Program-made: the position numbers and the translations under genes
Shown here: in pieces, positions 1-10,813 of the stretch
How positions within the stretch are numbered: position 1 is the stretch's first letter
Layout: every line of letters begins with the position of its first letter
DNA from: Theobroma cacao
Lineage: Eukaryota; Streptophyta; Magnoliopsida; Malvales; Malvaceae
DNA length: 64,000 bases
Assembly: GCF_000208745.1 (NCBI RefSeq)
Contig: NC_030856.1
Coordinates: 8,363,781 to 8,427,780, forward strand
Direction of reading: 5' to 3'
The notes under the pieces: generated by a model
What the model was told of the DNA's origin: nothing
The model's input: the letters and a program-made list of their open reading frames with translations, nothing else
The model's database searches: none

Positions 1-715
1 TTTTTTTGTTTTATTAATTCCTTAAATTCTAGCCATCCATTTATTTCCAAATTTTCACCATACACTTGTCCCACATATCCATAGCTTAGATAAAATTCTC
101 AGACTTATCCAAAGTCTTGGTGGAGTAATTTTTTGAAATTACACTTTTATCCCCGTAAAAGTCAAAAATTACATTTTTGCCCCAAAAACTGAAAAATTTC
201 CCATAGACATATTTTTCATCCCTAATACTCATACCATTCTCCAATTTGTCAAATGTGATCTAAATTCTCTCAAAATCTCAAATTTTGTTCGCATATGGAA
301 AAATTACGATTTTGCCCCTACACTTCAGAAATCACCGAAATTAAACTTTTTCATTGCCAAACTCTCAAATTAAACTCTAATAAGTTTAATATAATCAATC
401 TTAATCAAATGGGATTAAAAATTTCCATATTCGTCCTCAAGTGGCAAATTACCATTTTACCCCTAAAATACTTAAAGTTTGGATTAACTCCATATCGGAC
501 CTCGAACTCTGAATCCTCATTTTAAATCAACCCATAGGTTTTAGTTCTCTCAAATTCATCCTCGATTCTCTGTTTAAACTAGTTCAAGACTTATTTGACT
601 GAACCGTACCATCAGGGGCAATATCGTCTTTTAATGATTCCTCGAACTTCCTAAACATACAAACATTCTATTGAGTATGTAAATGACGTCGTAATTATTT
701 TATAGAATCGGGTTT
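1..715 (-). mobile_element. Long-LTR fragment, reverse orientation, truncated by window start
   Basis: This stretch resembles, in reverse complement, the 5' part of the long LTRs of the element at 7,514-17,901. It has the same run of pyrimidine-rich phrases (attttgcccc, aaatttcc, ctagttcaag) and ends near the 'gtaccatcaggggcaat' region that matches the 'tgtacctagaggtacaa' zone of that LTR. It diverges clearly from the intact copy, so it is an older or related subfamily member. At about 715 it passes straight into a different part of the same LTR family, so two truncated copies abut here. No coding potential was seen; the short reading frame at 295-525 has no family resemblance. Confidence 0.55.
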
Positions 716-3147
716 GACAACAGTGAACCTACAGTTTGAAGGAATGCAAATCCAAGGGTAGTCCTCGATGAACTCAGCTATCTACAGCCTAATCTGAACC
801 TGAAATGGGTGAAAAAGAGAATGGTGAGATTTTATAATACCAGTGAGTAAATAAACATCATTCAAAAGATCTAAAGTCGAGTAAAAGGAGACAATTAAAA
901 TATTTCATCTCAATATGTATTTCATAACATAAATATTCATTTCATTTAAATATTTAACATGGCTTATGAGTATCTTAAAAGCTTGGCTCCTGCCAAAATC
1001 ATTCTCGGGGATACCTTGGCCGAGGCATCTAACCGAGTCTGCCAAGGCTGTTAAAAAGTTCGTATACACGTAAACATATTTTTAGTTTGAAAAACATAGT
1101 CATTCTTTGGCGTTAGCGGAGTTCATCATCACGAGGTGGTTCGACGTGACGTGAACTCTATCCATACCTCAAGAGATACCTTACGCACCTCTCTGACCAA
1201 GGTACATATATATATATATATATCTGGATTCCGTGCCCCTCTAATGGGCTGGTCCACAGAATCTGCCTACTGTAGCAAGCTAAACCCACCATACAATAAA
1301 ATTTTGACAACATGACATGGCTAATATTTTACTATCCAGCATACAAGGGTAAAATAAAACAATTTATATAATTCATAAAACACAACCCAGCCAATCATGC
1401 CAACACAATAACAATATAACATAAGCCATCAATTTCCAATCATAAATTTACAACATACCGGTGGTCTCCAATTACTCTATTTTCAAAATCGTTATTTCGT
1501 TTCAAGACAATTTATAAAATCTTTTCATTTAAACATATTTTTGTTCATTAAACCTAAAATTAGCCATTTAACTCATTTTTCATAAAATTTCACCAAAATC
1601 GAATTAAAACATACTTTAGATAATTAAAATGATAATAAGGTTACTTACTATTTCAAGAGTAGAATTTCTAAAGTACTTTGACTACCGATCCTCGAGTACA
1701 ATTTTTTTGCCTTTATCGGAGGATTCACCACCTAGACATAGTACAAAATCGAGAAACTTACTACATTGGTACTAAATCGAAATTAAACTAATTTAGACTA
1801 CTAATACATGATATGGAATGCAAAAATGTCCGAATAGCCGTTTAAATACGGTATTCGACCTAATTCGCACTATTCTCGTTGTAATTGGCTAAAACCTCTA
1901 ATTTAACTCCAAATCGATTTCTTTCACTTTCTACACTCCAATTATACTTAAAATACCTCAATGATTGTGAATGTAATTCAATTTATCTGTCCGAACCATA
2001 AATCTCACATGTTTATACATTAGGTAAAAATTCAAATTTTCATGCCAAAATTTCTCATTAAATTTCTAGCCTCACCAATCATTAAATACCGTCAAAATAT
2101 CATGAAATATCATCAATTTCAGCCTCAATATCCTCCCTAGAAAATTCGGCCTCTTATGGGTTTGTGAAGAACAAAGTGATTTCTTACTAGATTTTCATAC
2201 TTTCCATTACTAAACAACCAAAAACACTTAATTAACTTGAAATCTAGCAAAATTAATGCTCAAAACCTCTCCTCTCAAATTCGGCCAGCATGGGTTCATC
2301 ATGAAAACTTGAGTTCTAAGCATGGAAAATGAAAAAAAAAGCATGGGTAGTGTAAATCACAAGATAAAATCACAAAATTTTACCTTTATTAACTTAATCC
2401 CTTAAAATCCCACACTTTTTCTTCAATTTTCCCACCTAGGTTTTGTTCTTTCTTTGTTCTTCTTCACTTCATACTTTGGCCAGCCATAATGAAGAAAATA
2501 GGCTGATTTTTGCTGATTTTAAAGCTAAAAAAATAAATGGATATAAACTTGACACATGTCACCATCCCATTGGTCCATTTTTTTAAACTTAACAATTAAG
2601 CAATCTCTCTCCACCACTTAAATTTTCTTCAATTATCCATGATAATATTGGATAAAATCCATATGCTGGACAAGTGTCGGGTGTGTAAAACTACAATTTT
2701 GCCCCTGAGGTGGCAAAATTATCATTTTACCCCTATGCTTCGAAAAATACCGAGATTACAATTTTTTTCACTTCTCAACCTCAAATCATGCTTCAATACT
2801 CAAATCATACTCTAATAAGTCAAATGGGGCCAAAAAGATCTTTTCTAAAAATTTTCATTTTGTCACCAGGTGGCAAATGACCATTTTGCCCCTGGATAGT
2901 GAAAATTTCGATTTGACTCCAAATTGATCCTTAAACTCCGAATTACCATCTTGAGTCATCCATGGACTGTGAAGCTCTTAATTTCACCTTAAAATTTCTA
3001 TTTGATCTAGTTCAAGGCTTAAATCAACTTTGTTGTACCTCTAGGTACAATACTTACTTTTGTAAATTTTTCAGGACTCTCCTAGCATGCAATCATGCTA
3101 TCATCACATGTATGTCATGACAAGTATTTTATAAGGTTAAGCTTTAC
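716..3147 (-). mobile_element. Truncated long LTR of the same family, reverse orientation
   Basis: Read on the minus strand, this follows the LTR at 7,514-10,794 in order. The 'gtgaacctacag' block near 724 matches 10,230-10,250. The 'tactgtagcaag...cccacc' block near 1,270 matches the 'ctacagtaggcgggt' block near 9,661. The 'tgtcatgacaagtatttta' block near 3,115 matches 7,731-7,750. The U5 end and the first 220 or so bases of U3 are missing. Identity looks markedly lower than between the two LTRs of the intact element, so this is an older relic. It joins the Copia remnant at about 3,147 without visible duplicated flanks. A short TA run lies at 1,205-1,223. Confidence 0.7.
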
Positions 3148-5660
3148 AAAATATGTTTTATTCCATTTCAATGTCTCCAAGTTGGCTCAAAACAAAAACG
3201 TGCCAGCAAATTTTCTACAAAAACGATATTGAGTCTCGTACATTGTGCCAAGTACACCAAAGTCCCAATTACATTGAGATATGGTACTTTAGGAGCTAGT
3301 ATATCCTCATTAGGTTCTCTAGGATGAAACGAATCCTTTTGGGGATTAAAAAACCTTATAACCATAAGGGTCTCGAAGGATGAACCTCATCCATGTTAAA
3401 ACGTTTAAGCAACCTCTCAATATATGCTGACCGATGGACAAGTATTCCATTTGCTTTGTGCTCAAGTTCTAAACTAAGACAAAGTCTGGTTTTACGAAAA
3501 CTTTTAACTTCAAACTCCCTTTTCAAATATTCAACAGTTTTAGATAACTCTTCTAAGTTCTAATCAAATTCATATCATCGACATAAACTTCTATCATAGC
3601 AAATCCGATTTTTGATTTCTTAATAAACACGCATGGGTAGATAGGATCATTTTTGTACCCTTCCTTAATTAAGTACTTGCTTAAACGTTGATGCCACATG
3701 TGACAGGATTGTTTTAACCCGTACAAAGATTTTTGCAACTTTGTTGACAATAAGTTACAAGGAGTGTATGCTTCAGGCATTTTGAATCTCTCGAGAATTT
3801 TCATATAAATATCGAAGTCTAATGAACCATATAGATATGTCGTCACAATGTCCATAAGACGCATTTCTAGTTTCTTAGAAACTACTAAGCTAATAAGGAA
3901 ATGAAAGATAATCATATCCATCACAGGTGAATATGTCTTATCATAATCAATCCCATGTCTTTGAGAGAAACCTTGGGCAACAAGTCGGGCTTTATACCTC
4001 ACGACCTTATTTTTCTCATTTCGTCTCCTAACAAATACCTACTTGTATCCAATGAGCTTTACATTGTTAGGGGTTCAAGATATAGGCCCGAAAACTTCTC
4101 GTTTAGCTAAGGAAGCTAATTCAGCATAGATTGCTTCCTCCCATTTGGGCCAATCTTGCCTTTGATGATATTCGATAATAGATCATAGTTCATAATCATT
4201 GTTTATAATCTCATGAGCAACTAAGAGTGGAAAAACATTATCGATGATTATCTTATTCAGATCCCAAATCTCATTACAATATGTAATGAAAATCTCAGTA
4301 TTTTTAGGGTCGACGGTCTTTTCATGGGTTTGTGCCTCTTTATGGGCAATAAGTTCTCCTGGAGTAAGCTCAACACCAGGCTCTTCTGGAGTGGATTCGT
4401 GAATCTTCCCCTTTTATTTTTGAGGGACAATGTTTTTTTATCCTATTTGTCTTTCACACTTCAAATGTGAGCCATTTTGATCTATTTCAGCCTATTCTTC
4501 AAGAATAGTAATCCTAGTTGGAACATTCATAGTTGGAATATGAGGCTTTGTAATCTCGGCAGCATCATTAAATGCGTCAGAAAGTCTATTGGCAATAGCT
4601 TGCAAATGGATTATACGCTACACCTCATTTTCACATTTAAGAGTTCTTGGGTCTAAATGGGATAGATTTTTCTCATTCCAAGAGAAAATCTCAACTAGTT
4701 GTTGTTTCCCAGCCATGGAAGCCTTAGGTATTCCAATTAGTAGAAACATTGTTTCATCGAAATGACAATCTGCAAATCTGAAGGTAAAAAGATCACCCAT
4801 TGTTGGTTTTAAGAACCTAATAATAAATGGTGAATCAAACCCAACGTAAATGCCCAAATGGTGTTGGGGAACAATTTTTGTCCTTTTTGGCGGTGTTACA
4901 AGCACCTACATAGCTCAACCAAAGGTGCGTAAATGTGAAATGTCTGGCTCATAGCCTAGAACCACCTGCATGAGAGATTGCAAGAGACTAGCAGTGGGGT
5001 GCATCTAATTAGTGCCATCACATGCAAAATAGCATGACCCCACGTTGAATAGTTGAGCTTTGTCCTCCATAATAAAGTCCGAGCAATAATTTGAATTTAA
5101 TCAAGAATTCTGCCAATCCATTCTGAGTATGAACATGTGAAATCAAGTGTTAAACCTTAATTCTTGGTGAAGCACAATATACATCAAAGCTCTTTGATGT
5201 AAATTCACCAACATTATCCATCCTTTTGCTTTTGATTGGATAATTAAGGAAATGTGGACAAAGCTTTATAATCTGTGCAAGTAAACATGCAAATGCGATG
5301 TTGCATGTAGATACCAGGCAAACATGGAACCATTTGCAGGATGTGTCCCTTAATACCATGAAATATCTGAACAGCCCACTTGCCAATTGTATTGGTCCAC
5401 AAATATTAACTTAGATTCTTTGCAATAATGAAAGGGATTCAAGATTCACCTTTGTCATAGAAGGTTTATTAATGAGCTTTCCTTGTAAACAACTTTCACA
5501 AGTATAATCTTTGGACAACAAAATCTTTTTATCCTTTAAAAGGTGTCCTTTAGTATTATGGATTATCCTACGCATCATTGTAGTTCTCGGGTGACCTAGG
5601 CGATTATGCCAAAGTCTAAACTCATCGAGATTTACCAGTTTCTAACACACGGTAGCTTAG
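3148..5660 (-). pseudogene. Ty1/Copia pol remnant (GAG-pre-integrase, integrase, RT)
   Basis: Minus-strand pol of a Ty1/Copia retrotransposon, without recognisable gag or LTRs. Reading from high to low coordinates: a GAG-pre-integrase block (about 5,640-5,440; 'LWHNRLGHPRTT' type, with C-x2-C), integrase core pieces (5,386-5,150, containing the 'DNVGEFTSKSFD' acidic motif), the integrase C-terminal/hinge zone (4,905-4,618), then reverse transcriptase (4,150-3,553: 'RYKARLVAQGFSQRHGIDY', 'YGLKQS', 'YVDD') and the start of the connection to RNase H (3,365-3,148). Many stops and frameshifts separate the pieces, although the YVDD catalytic box survives. The RNase H domain is cut off at the junction with the LTR relic at 3,147. 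It is non-functional. Confidence 0.85.
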
Positions 5661-6776
5661 GATTTCCTGATTCGAGTCTACCTCGACCCTAAAGTCCTAT
5701 ATCAATGATGAGTTACTTTATTTTGATATCACTTATCATGCACCTACGTTCCAACCTAAATGACATGTCTATTACCGATGCAAGTCCTTATTTATAAATA
5801 GAAAACTCATCTCATCTCTTACTGTGTAGGATCATGACACTCACATTCTAATTTAAAGTTCAATTTGCTATTTAATGCAACCAACACAAATACTATTTCG
5901 ATGTGTATCCAATAAATTCCCTAGGTTCGAATTTTCTTTTGGGACGAAGGTTTGGGTTTTGAATTGGTCGAAAGGTGGTTAAGAAAGAAGAGAAGGTTTT
6001 TTAAGGGAGATTGGGGCCATGCACAAAAATGGTGCCGTTTGAGAAAAAAAAAGAAGAAAAGGAAAAAAAGCACGGACCTAAGCAACCTCGGCCCAAGTTA
6101 TAGCCCGATTTGTGAATTAAAACCAAAAAGGTTAAAGCCCAACCTAGTTGGATCTTGGAGGTATGATTTGAGTTTATTTTGTGTTATTTTGAGCTTATCA
6201 TTTATTATTTTATTATTTGTAATGTATTTAGTCATTTTTTATTTTTTTTAAATGTAATTTTAATAAATATTTAACATTAATAAAATTATAAATAAATAAA
6301 ATAGTTATTTGAATTAATTCCTCACGATGGAATTTTATTTGAATTATGTATCAATATTTTTTAAATTGATTTTCCTAGGGTGAGGAATAATTTGAGACTC
6401 CATCAAAGTGTTGGAAGAGCTTATTAAAATTTATTCCAACATCCAAGTTACTTCACATAATCATCAAATAAAGAAATATTTGTATTTTCTTTCTGCTACC
6501 TGGCTTGTTTTGTTTCTACTATTTCTCTACTTCCCTATATGCTACCTCAAATGAAATAAAATGTTTCCTCGCCTTTCAAAAAAAATGTAGAAAAAATGTT
6601 AATTTTATTTTTCTCTTATTTTATACAAAGAAAATGTATTATATTTTATATATGTATATAAGTATGTATGTATTTAATTATATATGTACATATCTATAGT
6701 ATTAGCTGTTCAAACTTTGTTTGTGCAATTTTTTTTTCATACGTAAGTAACAACTTAGAAAAGTACAGTCTTTGCC

Positions 6777-6778
<2 letters not shown>

Positions 6779-6825
<47 letters not shown>
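6779..6825. repeat. (TA)n microsatellite
   Basis: About 23 uninterrupted TA units. They give open frames of alternating Tyr/Ile on both strands that are not genes. Confidence 0.97.
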
Positions 6826-6828
<3 letters not shown>

Positions 6829-6973
6829 TGTAAATCTCTCTTTATTTGTAATTTTTTTTGTCCAAAATGTTCTATCCTAATTACAATATTTTTAATAACA
6901 CATTTAAAAATTAAATGCAAATTTTATTGGAGAGTGTTTTTTACTTTGGCTTTAGACTCCAGCTAATTAAATT

Positions 6974-7080
6974 TTCAAAGGAAGATTTGCTTTCATTTGC
7001 AACCAGAGAATAATTAGCGGACAACCAAGATAAGATTATCCTAGTTCTTATTTAACCTTTCTTTTTGAACTTTTTTATAC
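6974..7080 (+). repeat. Diverged direct repeat, copy A
   Basis: Starts 'ttcaaaggaagatttg' and ends 'aacttttttata'. It is collinear with 17,963-18,070, with roughly four bases in five identical by eye and small indels. Copy B lies on the other side of the inserted LARD element. In the pre-insertion locus the two copies would have been only about 0.5-0.6 kb apart. Confidence 0.8.
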
Positions 7081-7367
7081 ATATCCAAAAAAATATAAAT
7101 TACGGAACTGATTAATCCATTTAGAATTATTATTTTGTTTTTCAATAAGTCGATGGTGGAATTTAAGACTACACAAATGAATTTATAGGATTGTTTAAGT
7201 GATTTTATTTATATTTTATTGAGGGTTTATTTTAATCTTCCTACTGTGACTATGTAGATGAACTTAGATAGATTACAAAGATTCCTTTTCTGTTAGTTTC
7301 GTTACGTGTAAAATCAGCTCAGAGCTATGATTGGCTTGTGTTGAAGTAATTGGCTTTAATTAATTAG

Positions 7368-7432
7368 TTGACTTGACTGACTTTTCAAACGAAGACAAGT
7401 GGGGAGAAAAACTGCCCCATTAAAAGTTGACT
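7368..7432 (+). promoter_or_regulatory. Cluster of three W-box cores (TTGACT)
   Basis: TTGACT occurs at 7,368, 7,373 and 7,427. The first two are directly adjacent. TTGAC[C/T] is the core bound by WRKY transcription factors, and clusters are common upstream of defence receptor kinases. The cluster lies on the side of the LARD insertion away from the LRK10-like pseudogene, so any control of that gene was cut by about 10 kb of transposon. The motif is seen; the function is inferred. Confidence 0.35.
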
Positions 7433-7508
7433 GAAACATGTGCAATTTTGCTAATATCTGCATGTGATTTTTTTGTCCAAAATATTACCAAAAAAAATTT
7501 TATAGAAC

Positions 7509-7513
7509 AGTGA
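7509..7513. repeat. Target-site duplication AGTGA, left copy
   Basis: AGTGA directly precedes the 5' LTR and is repeated exactly at 17,902-17,906 directly after the 3' LTR. A 5-bp duplication is what LTR-retrotransposon integrases leave. Confidence 0.95.
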
Positions 7514-10500
7514 TGAAATGCCCCATACTTTGATATGGTGATAAATAAAGTTGATCGGATGCGAATTGAGACATAATAAGGTATTTTGGGAACTAAAGAG
7601 ACAAGATAAAATTTTTGGAATAAAATAATAGTAAAATATTAACATTTAACCGGATGTCGAAATCAGTCATGAAGAAGGATCATATGGTTAATCCGAGTAG
7701 GGGATAAGATGTCAAGTCTGACTCTATAAAATACTTGTCATGACATACATGTGATGGATAACATGTTTACATGCTAGAAGAGTCCCGAAAAATTTACAAA
7801 AGTCGATATTGTACCTAGAGGTACAACAAAGTTTATTTAAGTCTCGAACTACATCAAATAGAGATTTTAGGGTGAAATTAAGAGTTTCACAGTCCAAGGA
7901 TGACTCAAAATGGTAATTCAGAGTTTGAGGATCAATTTGGAGTCAAACCAAAATTTTCACTATACAGAGGTAAAATGGTCATTTGTCACCTGGGGACAAA
8001 ATGAAAATTTTTACAAAAGATTTTTTTGGCCCCATTTGACTAATTGGAGTATGATTTGAGGCTTAGAAGTGAAAAATTTTAATTTCGGTAATTTTCGGAG
8101 CATAGGTGTAAAATGGTAATTTTGCCACCCCAAGAGCAAAACAGTATTTTCCACCACCAGAACACTTGTCCAGCATATGGATTTTATCCAATTTTATCAT
8201 GGATAATTGAAAGAATTTATATGGTGGAGAGAGAAAGCTTAAGAGTTAAGAAATAAAAATGGACCAATGAAATGGTAACACATGGCATATTTAAAACCAT
8301 TAAATATTTAACTTTAAAATTAATACAAAATCAGCCCATTTCTCATTCATATGGCTGGCCAAAGAAGAACAAAGGAGGAAAGGAAAAAAAACAAGAACCC
8401 TAGGTGGGAAAATTCAAGAAAAAGTGCAGGATTTCAAGGGATTAAGCTAATAAATATAAAATTTCTTGATTTTGACTTGTGATTTACACTACCCATGCTT
8501 TCTTTTTCATTTTCCATAGTTAGATTTCATGTTTGCATGGTGAATTCATGGCTGGTTAGAATGGGTATGGAGAGAGAATGAAGTTGGATTGATTTGATTC
8601 TAAGTTATGTTAGTGTTTTTAGTTAGTTTATCATGTCCAGAAACAAACCAACAAGAAAAATTTATTTTCTCTCATTACCCATCATTGGTCGAATTTTCTG
8701 GGGAGGATATTGCGGCTGAAATTGATGATATTTCATGATATTTTGGTGATATTTGATGTTTGGTGAGGCTAGAAATTAAATGGGAAATTTTGGTGCGAAA
8801 ATCTAAATTTTTGCTCAACGTATGACATGTGCGATTATCAATCCGGGACTAATAAATTGAATCTCATTCACAGTCACTGAGGTAATTTAGGTATATTTGG
8901 AGTGTAGAAAGTGAGAAGAATTGATTTGGAGTTAAATTGGAGATTTTAGCCGATTAGACCGAGTATAGTGTGACTTAGGTCGAATATCACATTTAAGCAA
9001 TTAATCGGACATTTTGCATTTCATATCATGCATTAGTAGTCTAAATTAATTTAATTTTGATTTAGTACCAATGTAATAAGTTTCTCGATTTTGTATTGTG
9101 TCAAGGTGGTGAGTCCTCTGACAAGGGCAAGGAAATTGTACCCGAGGATCGATAATCGGAGTACTTTAGAAATTAGACTCCTGAAATAGTGAGTAACCTT
9201 ACCATCATTTTAATTATCTAAAGTATGTTTTTAATCGGTTTTGGTGAAATTTTATGAAAATGAGTTTAAATGGTAAATCTTTGTGTTTTACAAACAAAAT
9301 GTGTTTAAATGAAAAGATTTTATAAATTGTCTTGAAATTGAATAATGATTTTGAAAAATAGAGTAATTGGAGACCACTTGTTATGTTGTGAAATTTATAA
9401 TTTGAATCGAATGGCTTATGACAATATTTGCATGAATGGNATAATGATTTTGAAAAATAGAGTAATTGGAGACCACTTGTTATGTTGTGAAATTTATAAT
9501 TTGAATCTAATGGCTTATGACAATATTTGCATGAATGGATGAATTGATATTTGTGTTGAAATATATGAAATGTGCATTTAGCCTTGGAAGGTTGTGAATT
9601 ACAATAATTGCCATATCATGTTATTGAATTTTATTGATTGGTGGAAAAATTATTAGCTTACTACAGTAGGCGGGTTTCCGTGGACTAGCCTATTAGAGGG
9701 GCACGGTAAACCCCATTATATTTTACTTCAGTTGGAGAAACGAGTAGGGTAACTCCCGAGGTATAACTTTTAGAGTTCACTTCACGCCAAACCACCACAT
9801 GAGGTGGAACTTGACCAACGCCAAGGAACGGCTATATTTTTAAAATAAAAACATGTTTATGTGTACGTAACTTTTTAATAGCCTTGGCGGACTCGATTTG
9901 GGATAGCCCTCGGCCAAGGTATCCTTGATAATTGAGTATGAGAATAATTTTTGGCATGAGCCAAGCTTTTAAGAAATTCATAAGCCATACTGATTACTTG
10001 ATTTAAATAAATTGATTTCATTTGGTTGAAATAAGTTGAAAGATGATAAATTACAGTTTGATGAAATGTTTTAATAGTCTCCTTTTACTCGACTTTAGAT
10101 ATTTTGAATGATGTTTGTTTACTCACTAGGATTTCATACTCTCACCACCCTCCTTTCTATCCATTTCAGGCTTAGAATAGATTGTAGATAACTGATTATC
10201 AGCGATGACTACAATTGGACTTGCCACATCCAAAAACTGTAGGTTCATTTTTTTTATACTTTTTGTCATTCGTGGGCCCACACGTCACTATAAATTAAAT
10301 TTTATACTTTGGTTATCTGTATTACAGTATAAATGAATCTATTTTGCTTTTACGCTGTAAAAATTATTTACGCAATGTTCTAAAAATATTATTTTATAAG
10401 AAAATAGAATATTTTGCTTAATATTTCTTTTATTTTCTTATTATATCCAAATAATCATAATTTCGTTTTAAATGAAGATTTTAGACTTTTAAACTCATTT

Positions 10501-10794
10501 TGATTATGAACTATGTATTTTGTACTTGTAAATTACATTTTTTACCGGTTTCAAAATTTTTGAGAAAAATGACCAAAATACCCTTATGGGACAAAAATTA
10601 TTATTTTATGTGTTTTAAGTTGGAAATAGCTTAAAATCTCTTAGAACGTGATATTTGGCAACGGTTACTCACAGGGGAAATGAGAAGCTGATATTAAAGT
10701 CTTGTGGGATTCCAATTGACATTCCGGGTAACGAATGTCGATCAGGACGTCACGGCGGTTGTCACGGGCTAGATGGGAGTTTCGGGTCATGACA
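7514..10794 (+). repeat. 5' LTR of the LARD element
   Basis: Begins TGAAATGCCCCATACTTTG and ends TTTCGGGTCATGACA. The length is inflated by a 98-base artefactual duplication around a single N at 9,440. Without it the LTR is about 3.18 kb, close to the corrected length of the 3' LTR. Confidence 0.93.
9342..9538. repeat. Direct duplication flanking a single N (assembly join)
   Basis: Bases 9,342-9,439 are repeated at 9,441-9,538 with one visible mismatch, separated by the single N at 9,440. The 3' LTR of the same element has this block once. This is best explained as two overlapping contig ends placed side by side with a one-base gap, not a real tandem repeat. Confidence 0.9.
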
Positions 10795-10801
10795 ATTAGA
10801 G

Positions 10802-10813
10802 TGGTATCAGAGC
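10802..10813 (+). other. Primer-binding site (initiator Met tRNA)
   Basis: TGGTATCAGAGC, complementary to the 3' end of plant initiator methionine tRNA, lies 7 bases after the 5' LTR. The same core follows the LTRs at 20,041 and 63,594 in this window. Confidence 0.9.

Larger units (their letters stand above)
5661..7508. other. Intergenic AT-rich stretch without a recognisable gene
   Basis: Beyond the Copia remnant no domain is readable on either strand. A 99-codon frame at 5,952-6,251 is lysine-rich and then hydrophobic, with no family resemblance. The region holds a long TA microsatellite (6,779-6,825), a diverged 105-bp direct repeat whose partner lies on the far side of the large LTR element (17,963-18,070), and a W-box cluster (7,368-7,432). 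Before the LTR element inserted, this stretch was joined directly to the DNA upstream of the receptor-kinase pseudogene. It may therefore be the distal promoter of that gene; this is inference. Confidence 0.5.

Noticed and set aside
5952..6251. A 99-codon frame with a Lys-rich N-terminus and hydrophobic C-terminus, possibly a small membrane protein
   Set aside because: Composition simply follows A-rich then T-rich DNA; there is no promoter, family or conservation evidence.
6668..6920. Overlapping frames on both strands with Tyr-Ile repeats
   Set aside because: They are produced by the TA microsatellite at 6,779-6,825 and have no start context or domain.
9342..9538. A genuine 98-bp tandem repeat within the LTR
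   Set aside because: It is bridged by a single N, nearly identical, and absent from the sister LTR. An assembly overlap explains it better.
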